This document shows positions 44,758-53,042 of a stretch of 64,000 bases of DNA, one piece after another (position 1 is the first letter of the stretch; each line of letters starts with the position of its first letter). The stretch covers positions 2,356,001 through 2,420,000 of the forward strand of contig NZ_CP194171.1 in NCBI RefSeq assembly GCF_050908845.1. Reading direction: 5' to 3'. The translations under genes were made by a program, and so were the position numbers. The notes under the pieces were generated by a model. The model made no database searches. It saw only the letters and a list, made by a program, of their open reading frames with translations, and had not been told where the DNA came from. The stretch comes from Marinobacterium_D sp050908845. GTDB lineage: Bacteria; Pseudomonadota; Gammaproteobacteria; Pseudomonadales; Balneatricaceae.

Positions 44758-45894
44758 TCAGGCGGAAACCACCTGTACCTTGCGGGCGACTGCGGGCTCC
44801 TGTTCTGATTCTCGCTGCGCAGCCTCCGCTTCGGCCCGGCGTTTCAAGTAGCGGCGCATGGAGACGCTGGCGGAATCGGCTTTCAGCGAAATTTCGAAAA
44901 AATCGTCATCGTCACTGCGCGATGCAAGCAGTTCTTCCATCGCTTCCAGGCCGACCACATCCTCGTCAAAGGCCGCCATCAGCTGTTCGTGCATGAACTC
45001 GGTCACATCGTTTTCCTCCAGCGCGAAGTTGCGGCCGTGGACAACGAAATAATGGGTTGAGGTTGCCGTTTCCGGTGTCGGGATATGCGCGGTCTTGATG
45101 CGCTGGTCGGGTCTTTCGGCTTCACTCAGGGCGATATCGTAGAACTCGCCATGAACGATATGCAGAGCCGGGGAGACGAAGTCCGACGTGGTGATACGTG
45201 CAGCATCCTTGCCTTCGAGTCCGGTCGGTTTTGCCCAGACCGGGGGAAGACGGGTGGGTACTACATAGCGCTTGAGAATAAAGCGGTCCTCGCCGATGTC
45301 GGTGTCGAACTCGGCACGGGCATAGTCGGGCGTACCAAAGGTTTTTGCATGCAGAAAACTCAGGTGGGTGAGATCGAGCAGGTTTTCGTGCAGGTAAACG
45401 TAGCTCGCCTTGAGCGGCATGTAATCTTCCGATGTTACCCACCCCTCTTCGAGCATCGGCATCGCCGGTATCTTGCTCACATCCGCCTCTTCGGCTTCGC
45501 CCATCCAGATCCAGATTACCGGTCCCTGCTGGTGCAGCGGGTAGCTGCGGATCGAGATGCTGGGGCAGTTGCACTGTGAGGGTACCTCGACACAGACGCC
45601 CTCGTCGTTGTAGCGCAGGCCGTGATAGCCGCAGACGACGGTATCACCCTCAAGGCTGCTGCGTGACAGCGGAAAGGAGCGGTGACCGCAGCGATTATCG
45701 AGGGCGACCGGGGTGCCGTCCTCCTTGCGGAAAAGTACCAACTGGCGGCCGAGCACTGTACGCGGTGTCAGCTCCCGGCTCACTTCGCGGCTCAGTGCGA
45801 CGACGTACCATTCGTTATAGATAAAGGGGGTGTGGCGGTTGGCCATGGTGCGTCCGGCTTTCTGTGCGGCGCGTTGGGCTCTTGTCAGTGACAT
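44758..45894 (-). CDS. Rieske non-heme iron oxygenase, vanillate-O-demethylase-like
   Basis: 378 aa from the ATG at 45894 with AGGAGA upstream. Rieske 2Fe-2S ligands Cys69-x-His71 and Cys88-x2-His91 (CGHRSFPLS, VVCGYHGL). Mononuclear iron site in NLLDLTHLSFLH with Asp174, His177 and His182. Layout matches the VanA/DdmC class that removes O-methyl groups or hydroxylates aromatic acids. No ferredoxin reductase is encoded nearby. In an hpa context, homovanillate O-demethylation to homoprotocatechuate would make sense; carnitine, caffeine or betaine-type demethylation cannot be excluded. A charged, low-complexity C-terminal tail (RAEAEAAQRESEQEPA) is seen. Confidence 0.82.
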   Translation of the reverse strand: MSLTRAQRAAQKAGRTMANRHTPFIYNEWYVVALSREVSRELTPRTVLGRQLVLFRKEDGTPVALDNRCGHRSFPLSRSSLEGDTVVCGYHGLRYNDEGVCVEVPSQCNCPSISIRSYPLHQQGPVIWIWMGEAEEADVSKIPAMPMLEEGWVTSEDYMPLKASYVYLHENLLDLTHLSFLHAKTFGTPDYARAEFDTDIGEDRFILKRYVVPTRLPPVWAKPTGLEGKDAARITTSDFVSPALHIVHGEFYDIALSEAERPDQRIKTAHIPTPETATSTHYFVVHGRNFALEENDVTEFMHEQLMAAFDEDVVGLEAMEELLASRSDDDDFFEISLKADSASVSMRRYLKRRAEAEAAQRESEQEPAVARKVQVVSA

Positions 45895-46082
45895 GCGGCT
45901 CTCCTGGATTCTTGTTATTGCCTAGCCTGTGTGACCAACCTAACGGAGGAGCTTGTTGGCGGCACTCACAAGATCTTGTGAGGCTCGATATTCAAGTCGC
46001 CGCATGCAATACTGCAGCCATCGGTCCCGGCCGCGAAAAACGCGGCGCGTATAACAATAACGACAGCAGAATAGGCCGTCAG

Positions 46083-46859
46083 ATGACCCCAACACTTGAC
46101 CAGTGGCCACTTGAACACCTGATCGCCAGCGTCGGTCAGCGCCGCTTCGATCAAACGCTGAGCCAGAGCATGCACCGCCTGACAGGCGCGGATCACTGCG
46201 TTCTCGTGTCCTATCCATCCTTCAAGAAAAATCCCTATACCCTGTTTACGACCGGCTCCATCGGCAGTGGACTGGCACACGAATGCCGCCGTCTCTACGA
46301 CGAGGTGTATTACGAGCGTGATCCCAATCTGGCCTGTCTGCAGGGGCGCGAGCGTAAAATCGGTCTGCAGATTCGCCAGCAGCAGGTTGAAGAACTGCAC
46401 GACCCGGAATACCGCCAGCAGTTGATGGAACGCTGCGGTATACGCGAGAAGATCGCCTTCATGGGGGTGAGTAACGGCCAGCCGTTCTGCCTCAACCTTT
46501 ACAAACTGCACGACCAGTCACGACGCGCGCTGAATGCGCAAGCCCTAGAGCAGGGTGGTGCGGTGCTGGCGTCTATCCTGGAACGGCATATTACCTTCGC
46601 CGGCCAGCAGCAGGTGCAGTTCGACCTGCCCTGGGTGATGTCACGTCTGCAGGGGGCCTGCGGTGAACTGCTTACCGCACGGGAGATGGATGTGGGGGCG
46701 AGGATTGTGCTCGGTTACAACTCCGAGGCGATCGCACTGGATCTGGGAATCAGCGTCAACACGGTGCTGACACACCGGCGCAACCTGTATGAAAAAGTGG
46801 GTATAGGCACTCAGAACCAGCTGTTCGCACTGATCGTTGAGGGGCGACTGCCATTCTGA
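46083..46859 (+). CDS. LuxR-type transcriptional regulator
   Basis: 258 aa from the ATG at 46083; the frame stays open upstream but overlaps the Rieske gene. C-terminal GerE helix-turn-helix (LLTAREMDVGARIVLGYNSE, AIALDLGISVNTVLTHRRNL). The N-terminal 190 residues have no recognised receiver or autoinducer domain; FDQTLSQSMHRLTGADHCVL and DEVYYERDPNLACLQ suggest a GAF-like ligand fold. It is divergent from the Rieske oxygenase gene with 188 bases between, so it probably activates it. Confidence 0.75.
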   Translation: MTPTLDQWPLEHLIASVGQRRFDQTLSQSMHRLTGADHCVLVSYPSFKKNPYTLFTTGSIGSGLAHECRRLYDEVYYERDPNLACLQGRERKIGLQIRQQQVEELHDPEYRQQLMERCGIREKIAFMGVSNGQPFCLNLYKLHDQSRRALNAQALEQGGAVLASILERHITFAGQQQVQFDLPWVMSRLQGACGELLTAREMDVGARIVLGYNSEAIALDLGISVNTVLTHRRNLYEKVGIGTQNQLFALIVEGRLPF

Positions 46860-47281
46860 ATGTAACAACCTGTTCAGTATGACCGGTAGGCAAATTAGGC
46901 AGGCGTTTAATCGGCAAGGTTTCTGGTCAGCAAAGACTGCGCTTGACGGAGATTGCTGCTCAGCACCCTACAACCATCCGGATTTGCAGGCATTAGCGGG
47001 GTGCATACCTGGTAAAAATGCGGGTTGAAAGGTTTGAGCGTTTTTTCTTCTAATGATTCACCGGCTTTTTATCTACTTGGTTATTGTTTTTAAAGGGTTT
47101 CTGTAACCTAAGAGGGGATTAACCAGAAAAGGCTGTGGATCACCAGTTCGGCCATTTATCGGAGTAGAAAATAAACCGCTGAGCTTCTATATAAATAATA
47201 AAAAACAAACAGCCATAAAATGCCACTCCGGGTGGAAAGAACCAACCGGAATGGCTGAAGTGATCTATAGAATCCTTAAGG
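46860..47281. other. Intergenic region after the LuxR-type gene
   Basis: AT-rich spacer between convergent genes. I see no gene in it. The only structured element is the hpaD copy 2 terminator at its right end. Confidence 0.5.
47215..47255 (-). terminator. Terminator of hpaD copy 2
   Basis: GCCACTCCGG and CCGGAATGGC arms (one G-T pair) about 27 bases after the stop codon, followed on the minus strand by CATTTTATGG. Confidence 0.55.
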
Positions 47282-48133
47282 TCAAACCGGGAAAACTACA
47301 TTGGCCTGGCCTGTACCTGAGCTTGGGAAGTACTCGCCAAGCAGCTCGCCTTTACCCTGATACTGATCCCACCCCAGTGCGCCGAAAAGCATCGCCGTGT
47401 CGTGCATGCCACCTTCGCCACAGCAGAACTGCGCGTATTCCGGCAGCATTTTCAGGAAGGTGTCGATCTCACCGTTTTGCCACAGTTCCAGAACACGAAG
47501 ATCGACCTGGCGGTTAAACTCGCGGGAGATGGTAAAGGAGCCGTTGTTCGCTTCGTACAGCTCATTTTCCCAGATTTTGTGGGACAGTGAACCCGACGCG
47601 ATCAGTGCGACCTTACCTTCGCACTGCTTGACCGCCTCGGCGATCGCTTCGCCCAGTACGCGGGAATCATTCAGGCTATGGACAGTACACCAGGCGGCGA
47701 CCGAGACCACTTTCATGCGGGCCTCCGGATCCATGTAATGCATGGGAACCAGGGTGCCATATTCCAGGTCCAGAGTTTCAACCTGGTGAGACAGGGTGAA
47801 GACCCCTTTTTCACTGGCGATCGCGGCAATCGCATCACCCAGCGCCGGGTTGCCCTGATATTCATATTCCAGGTTCTGGATAAAATGGGGGAACTCGTGG
47901 CTGGTATAGACGCCCTTGAAATGAGCGTTACTGTTGATATGAAAACCAGCATTGACCAACCAGTGCGTGTCGAGAACGATAACGGTATCCACGCCCAGTT
48001 CACGCATGCGGTCGCCGATCTCGCGATGACCGTCGATAGCACTCTGTCGGCAGCCTTCGAGAGGCCCCGGTTTTTCCGATAACAGCATGGTGGGGACGTG
48101 GGTGACTTTTGCAGCGAAGACGAGTTTACCCAT
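47282..48133 (-). CDS. hpaD: Homoprotocatechuate 2,3-dioxygenase (HpaD type, copy 2)
   Basis: 283 aa, the same length as E. coli HpaD/HpcB. Shared runs: MGKLVFAAKVTHVPTMLLSE, VIVLDTHWLVNAGFHINSNA, LEYGTLVPMHYMDPEARMKV, ASGSLSHKIWENEL, CGEGGMHDTAMLFGALGWDQ and SSGTGQANVVFPV. It appears closer to the enterobacterial enzyme than copy 1 because it lacks the extra tail and keeps the YEYQGNPALGDAI and REFNRQVD regions. A palindromic operator lies 63 bases upstream and the gene stands alone, so this may be the main ring-cleavage enzyme of the hpa pathway with copy 1 serving a variant substrate. Confidence 0.87.
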   Translation of the reverse strand: MGKLVFAAKVTHVPTMLLSEKPGPLEGCRQSAIDGHREIGDRMRELGVDTVIVLDTHWLVNAGFHINSNAHFKGVYTSHEFPHFIQNLEYEYQGNPALGDAIAAIASEKGVFTLSHQVETLDLEYGTLVPMHYMDPEARMKVVSVAAWCTVHSLNDSRVLGEAIAEAVKQCEGKVALIASGSLSHKIWENELYEANNGSFTISREFNRQVDLRVLELWQNGEIDTFLKMLPEYAQFCCGEGGMHDTAMLFGALGWDQYQGKGELLGEYFPSSGTGQANVVFPV

Positions 48134-48195
48134 GATCGGTTTCCTCTTTTTTATAATTGGCTACTGGATTGAAGGGCACAGTATTTTGTTGGTAA

Positions 48196-48211
48196 TTAAT
48201 ATATTAACTAA
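48196..48211. promoter_or_regulatory. HpaR-type operator (site 6), hpaD copy 2 promoter
   Basis: TTAATATATTAACTAA, 63 bases before the start of hpaD copy 2. Confidence 0.7.
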
Positions 48212-48365
48212 AGTATAAATTCCGGGTTTTAGCGTCAATGTACTTTTCTGCAGGCGAGCGGTTAACGGCTTATCTATTGACCATGATCAGTATTAGGCTG
48301 GGATCAGCCGCTGACAGGGTCGCGATTAAGGGACAACTTTCACATGGACTCGCTGTCAGGGAGCG

Positions 48366-48393
48366 ACAACAAAAAATGCCCCCGAGGGGGCAT
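48366..48393 (-). terminator. Terminator of the GMC/MFS/ALDH operon
   Basis: ATGCCCC and GGGGCAT arms with a tiny loop, followed on the minus strand by TTTTTTGTTG. It lies 57 bases after the aldehyde dehydrogenase stop. Confidence 0.85.
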
Positions 48394-48449
48394 AAGAATG
48401 ACGTACCAGGGTAGGTCGCCATGAAGCAAGCTGAGGTTGAACCTGCTAT

Positions 48450-49865
48450 CTACCGGTTAGAGTTGATGATCTGTAACTGGGTATACTCCAGTAGACCTTC
48501 GACGCCGAACTCGACACCCAAACCGGATAACTTGCAACCGCCAAACGGGGCGTGGGGCAGTACTTCGGCATGGCCATTGATCCAGACCGTGCCACACTCC
48601 AGTCGGCGCGCGACAGCCTCGGCTGCTGCCGGGTCCGGCCCCCAGACTGAACCGCCGAGTCCATAGCTGCAGTCGTTGGCCATCTGCACCGCATCGTCCA
48701 GATCACGGTAACGGATCACCGGCAGGGCAGGCCCGAACTGTTCTTCGTCTACCAGGCGCACGCCGTTGCTGACTTCAGTGACGATGGTGGGCGGGTAGAA
48801 GTAACCTTCGCGCTGCAGTGGCTCACCGCCACTGAGAATGCGGGCGCCCTGCGCTTTGGCGTCTTCGACCAGTTCACTGACCACCTGAAGCTGCCTGGCG
48901 TTCTGCACCGGGCCGAAGGTGACCCCTTCATTCAATCCGTTGTCCAGTACCTGCTCTTTGGCCAGGCTTGCCAGCCTTTCACAGAGTGCGTCGTGCAGGC
49001 TTTCATGCACATAGAGGCGTTTCAGGGCAGCACAGGTCTGTCCCATGTTCAGGAACGAGGTCTGGAATATACCTTCCGCTACGGCGTCCACGTCGGTACC
49101 GGGCAGCACGATGGCCGCATCGTTGCCGCCCAGCTCCAGGGTCAGGCGTTTCAGGTTGCTCGCCGCGTTGGCCATGATATTTTGGCCGGTCGGCGTGGAT
49201 CCGGTGAAGATCACCTTGTCGATACCGGGATGAAGGCTGATGGCTTCGCCGATTTCGCGCTCACCGGTGACCATATTCACCACTCCGGCCGGCAGTACGT
49301 CGTTGATCAGCTCGATCAGACGCAAAGTGCTCAGCGGGGTGAGGCCGGAGGGTTTGCAGACGACGGTATTACCGCTACGCAGGGCCGGAATGATATGCCA
49401 GATGGCGATCATCAACGGCCAGTTCCAGGGAGTGATGGAGGCGACGACCCCCAGGGGTTTACGCTGTGCTTCGATGCGTTTGTGTTCGCTGTCCTCGATC
49501 ACCTTGACCGGTATTGCCAGGTCGGCATTGTAACGGGTCCAGGCGACGGCGCCGCCGACTTCGCCCTGCGCCAGGAACAGGGGCTTGCCCTGTTCCTGGA
49601 CCACAATGCGAGCCAGTTCATCGGCGTTCGCTTCGATCGCATCCGCGATTTTGTGCAGCAGGGTGGTGCGGTCTGCATCCGTTGTTTGACGCCAGGTTTG
49701 AAAGGCGCGGCGAGCTGCGTCTACGGCCTGGTTCAGCTGTTCGACCGATGCCGTATTACCGCTGGCCAGGGGCTGTTCCGTGGCCGGGTTGATGACATCA
49801 AAGGCGTCGCCTAGGCCGGCTACCTTGGCACCATCGATAAAGAGATTACAGGCAGAAAAATCCAT
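48450..49865 (-). CDS. Aldehyde dehydrogenase (copy B) of the GMC/MFS operon
   Basis: 471 aa. Catalytic Glu244 in LTLELGGND and Cys278 in NMGQTCAALKR, with SITPWNWPL near 143-151. It is the close paralogue of the enzyme at 8037-9449. Last gene of an operon transcribed GMC copy 3 / MFS / ALDH; spacing to the MFS gene is 44 bases. It should oxidise the aldehyde made by GMC copy 3, possibly 4-hydroxyphenylacetaldehyde to 4-hydroxyphenylacetate, which would feed the hydroxylase at 30-32 kb. Substrate is inference. Confidence 0.87.
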   Translation of the reverse strand: MDFSACNLFIDGAKVAGLGDAFDVINPATEQPLASGNTASVEQLNQAVDAARRAFQTWRQTTDADRTTLLHKIADAIEANADELARIVVQEQGKPLFLAQGEVGGAVAWTRYNADLAIPVKVIEDSEHKRIEAQRKPLGVVASITPWNWPLMIAIWHIIPALRSGNTVVCKPSGLTPLSTLRLIELINDVLPAGVVNMVTGEREIGEAISLHPGIDKVIFTGSTPTGQNIMANAASNLKRLTLELGGNDAAIVLPGTDVDAVAEGIFQTSFLNMGQTCAALKRLYVHESLHDALCERLASLAKEQVLDNGLNEGVTFGPVQNARQLQVVSELVEDAKAQGARILSGGEPLQREGYFYPPTIVTEVSNGVRLVDEEQFGPALPVIRYRDLDDAVQMANDCSYGLGGSVWGPDPAAAEAVARRLECGTVWINGHAEVLPHAPFGGCKLSGLGVEFGVEGLLEYTQLQIINSNR

Positions 49866-49909
49866 TGAGTGCTCCTGAATTAATTGGCGTTGCGTGGCGC
49901 TGACTCTGT

Positions 49910-51145
49910 TCAGCTCATCAATGCCAGGCTGGCTTCACTATCCTCGCGTCGCTTCGCCGGTGCTGTTTCGGTCAGGAAGAACGCAAGCAGTGTCGCCATG
50001 AGGGAGCCAGCGGCGGCGATCCACATGACGATCCCGAGCCCGTAAGAGTCAGCGGCGAAGCCGGCGATGGTCGGGGTGACAAACCCTCCGAACAGTTCAC
50101 CCACGCCCATGATCAGGCCCAGCGCCGTGGCAACCTGGGTCGGCGATACGGTCTCGGCGGGGATGGTCGCCATAAACAGCGTGAAACAGCCAAGACCCGT
50201 GTAGGTCAGGAAGACCAGGGGCAGCATCGTGGCAGCGGAGTCAACGTAGAGCAGGACCATCGGGCAGGCGGTTGCCAGCAACGAAAACAGGATCAGCATC
50301 GGCTTGCGGCCAAACCGATCTGACAGCGCTGAAATCACGAAGCCCCAGACCATCCAGGCAACACCCAGACTGCCCATTATTCCGCCCATGGTTTCGGGGC
50401 TGAACCCTTTCACCTGCATCAGGAAGGTCGGGGTAAAGCTGATCAGGGTGATAAACCAGGAAATATAGAAGCAGGAGATCAGTACGCAGAGCACGATGTT
50501 GCGGTTTTTCAGAAGGCTCATGTAACTCGGACGCGGCGTACCTTCAGGAGCTTGCGGCATATCCTCGTGCGCATGTTTGTTGCGTACGAACAGGGCGATC
50601 AGCAGTGCGATAACCAGGCCGGGAATAATGGTGGCGTAGAACGCGCTGCGCCAGCCATATTCGGTGGCTATCCAGATCAGGACGGGAGGCGCGATAACAG
50701 CGCCGATCAAACCCGGTGCCGAGGCGTTGACCAGGCCCATATTCAGGCCACGGCGTTTGGGGGTAGACGCTGAGGCGAGCAGGCTCTGGGAGATGGGCAG
50801 AACCGGGCCTTCAGCGACGCCCATGAAGGCGCGGAATATCAGCAGGGTAATAAACGAAGTCACCATGCCGGACAGGGCAGAGAAGAGCGTGAAGGCGATA
50901 ACCGAGATAATCAGTATCAGTTTCTTGGATTCTTTTCTGTCGGCGTAGTGGCCCAGGGTTGCCCCGGAAATGGCCCACATCAAGGCGAGAGTGGAAGACA
51001 GCATGCCCAGATGAGAGTTGTTCAGGTTCAACTCTTCCGAAATAAACGGAAACAGGAACGACAGTGCCAGGCGATCGAAGAACACGAAGCCAAAGCAGAT
51101 AAACATCACCAGCAGCAGCCGGTTTTCATAGGTATTGATCTTCAT
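49910..51145 (-). CDS. MFS transporter (anion:cation symporter-like)
   Basis: 411 aa, twelve membrane segments. MFICFGFVFFDRLALSFLFP at the N-terminus and GATLGHYADRKESKKLILI in loop 2-3 are typical of the ACS family, which imports organic acids and aromatic compounds; SDRFGRKPMLILF repeats the motif in loop 8-9. Start overlaps the stop of GMC copy 3 (ATGA), so the two are translated together. Likely imports the alcohol or acid handled by the operon. Confidence 0.85.
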   Translation of the reverse strand: MKINTYENRLLLVMFICFGFVFFDRLALSFLFPFISEELNLNNSHLGMLSSTLALMWAISGATLGHYADRKESKKLILIISVIAFTLFSALSGMVTSFITLLIFRAFMGVAEGPVLPISQSLLASASTPKRRGLNMGLVNASAPGLIGAVIAPPVLIWIATEYGWRSAFYATIIPGLVIALLIALFVRNKHAHEDMPQAPEGTPRPSYMSLLKNRNIVLCVLISCFYISWFITLISFTPTFLMQVKGFSPETMGGIMGSLGVAWMVWGFVISALSDRFGRKPMLILFSLLATACPMVLLYVDSAATMLPLVFLTYTGLGCFTLFMATIPAETVSPTQVATALGLIMGVGELFGGFVTPTIAGFAADSYGLGIVMWIAAAGSLMATLLAFFLTETAPAKRREDSEASLALMS

Positions 51146-52761
51146 GCTACAGCTCTCCCGCCGCTCTGGGACTCAGTCTGATTCAGAATAAAATCGGCAC
51201 AGCGCTCGGCAATCATGATGACCGGAGCGTTGGTATTGCCGGATACCAGGGTCGGCATGATCGACGCATCGGCGATGCGAACACCTTTCACGCCATTGAC
51301 CTCAAGGGTGGGAGACACGACAGCGTCGCTGTCAGAGCCCATACGGCAGGTACCCGCCGGGTGGTAGACCGTTTTGGCGTGGCTGCGAACATGGGCCTCG
51401 AGCTCTGCATCGGAGATCTCCTCCTCTGCGGATGGCTTGAGCTCATGCTCGATGACCTTGGCCAGTTCCGGAGCACGCAGGATCTTGCGGGCAAGGCGTA
51501 CCCCTCTGACCAGGGCATCCACGTCGCTCTGTTCAGACAGGGCGCCGCTGTCGAACTGCATTGAATCTTCCGGATTGGCGCTGCGCAGGCGTACCGAGCC
51601 GCGGGATTTTGGTCGCAGGAAGCAGGGGCTGAGCGTCAGACCATGGCCCTCGATCGGTTCACGATCCACATCCCCCATCAGGGTGGGCACCACATGGAAC
51701 TGAATGTCCGGGCGTCCTTCGCCGCCGGTATCCGCGAACAGTCCGGACTCAACCACATTCGAGGTCAGCATACCGGTGCGGAACAGGGTCCACTGCAGTC
51801 CGTGCTTAAGCGCCTTGATTCCCTGGTCGTTGCCATAGAGGCTGACCGGGTTGCGTGTACGTCCGTAGACGCCGACTTCGAGATGATCCTGAAAGTTCTG
51901 GCCCACCTGCTCACGAGTCACCAGCGGCTTGATGCCGTGTTTGCTCAACTCGGCGGTCGGACCTATGCCGGACAGCATCAGAATCTTCGGCGTTGACAGC
52001 GCGCCGGCGCAGAGCACCACCTCTTCACGCACATTCACGCTGCGGATTTCGCCTTTACCATCCTTGTATTCAACGCCGGTCACCCGCTTGTCTTCATTGA
52101 AGATCAGCTTGCGTACGTAGCAGCCGGTCTGTATTTCCAGGTTGGGCTTGTCCTTCACGGCTGCCAGGTAGGTTGCAGCGGTACTGCCGCGCTGACCATT
52201 GAAGGTAGTGGTATGGTAAAAACCGACGCCGGCCTGGTCTTCACCGTTGAAGTCATCGTTGTACTTCAAACCGCACTGCTGGGCTGCTTTTACAAAGGCC
52301 AGGCTCAGCGGGTGACGGAAACGGGTATCGCTGACGCGCAGCGGGCCATTGGTGCCATGGTATTCGTCACTGAGGCGCATGTTATTTTCCGCCTTGCGGA
52401 AGGCGGGCAGGACCTTGTCCCAGCCCCATCCGTCGCATCCCAGTGCTTCCCATCCATCGTAATCCTGTCGCTGGCCGCGGATGTAGAGCATCGCATTAAC
52501 AGAGCTGCCGCCCCCCAGGGTGCGCCCCTGTGGCACGTAGGAGATACGCCCGTTAACCCCGGGCTGGGGGTCGCTTTCGTAGATTACGGTGCGCTTGGTA
52601 CCGATCACCTTCACGAAGGTAGCGGGCATGTGGATGTAGAGTGAATTGTCAGCAGGCCCATCTTCAAGCAGCAGCACCTGCTTACCCGCCATGGCGAGGC
52701 GGTGAGCCATTACGCACCCGGAGGATCCTCCCCCGACCACAACATAGTCTGGTTGATTCAT
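51142..52761 (-). CDS. GMC-family FAD alcohol oxidoreductase (copy 3)
   Basis: 539 aa. FAD motif YVVVGGGSSGCVMAHRLAM near 5-23, GRTLGGGSSVNAMLYIRGQ near 78-96, CAGALSTPKILMLSGIGP, catalytic YHPAGTCRMG near 464-473 and SGNTNAPV near 505. First gene of an operon with an MFS carrier and ALDH copy B, facing an AraC-family FeaR-like gene. FeaR/FeaB in E. coli handle phenylacetaldehyde from phenylethylamine, so oxidation of a 2-arylethanol such as tyrosol is a reasonable hypothesis here. Confidence 0.87.
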   Translation of the reverse strand: MNQPDYVVVGGGSSGCVMAHRLAMAGKQVLLLEDGPADNSLYIHMPATFVKVIGTKRTVIYESDPQPGVNGRISYVPQGRTLGGGSSVNAMLYIRGQRQDYDGWEALGCDGWGWDKVLPAFRKAENNMRLSDEYHGTNGPLRVSDTRFRHPLSLAFVKAAQQCGLKYNDDFNGEDQAGVGFYHTTTFNGQRGSTAATYLAAVKDKPNLEIQTGCYVRKLIFNEDKRVTGVEYKDGKGEIRSVNVREEVVLCAGALSTPKILMLSGIGPTAELSKHGIKPLVTREQVGQNFQDHLEVGVYGRTRNPVSLYGNDQGIKALKHGLQWTLFRTGMLTSNVVESGLFADTGGEGRPDIQFHVVPTLMGDVDREPIEGHGLTLSPCFLRPKSRGSVRLRSANPEDSMQFDSGALSEQSDVDALVRGVRLARKILRAPELAKVIEHELKPSAEEEISDAELEAHVRSHAKTVYHPAGTCRMGSDSDAVVSPTLEVNGVKGVRIADASIMPTLVSGNTNAPVIMIAERCADFILNQTESQSGGRAVA

Positions 52762-52962
52762 AACCTTTTCTCTTTGTTCTTGTTAATAACGGATCGACAG
52801 TAATCGGGCCTCTCCGATTGACCTGGGAGACTACAAAGGGGGGAATTTCATCGCTTGACTGACAGTGCCTCGGAGTTGTCTCGCTGAAACCTTATGACAG
52901 GTGCAGACAGGTCGCGCCGGACGAACGAGATGGCGTGACTGTTTACATAAGCAATAATCTAT

Positions 52963-52978
52963 TTAATATATTCACTAA
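52963..52978. promoter_or_regulatory. HpaR-type operator (site 7), FeaR-like gene promoter
   Basis: TTAATATATTCACTAA, one mismatch (C for A) in the right half. It lies 65 bases before the AraC-family start. Confidence 0.6.
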
Positions 52979-53042
52979 ACAATGTGCGCAATCTGATCAG
53001 TTGTTGCGCCGATCCTCACATAACAAGAAACAAGAGGTCAGC

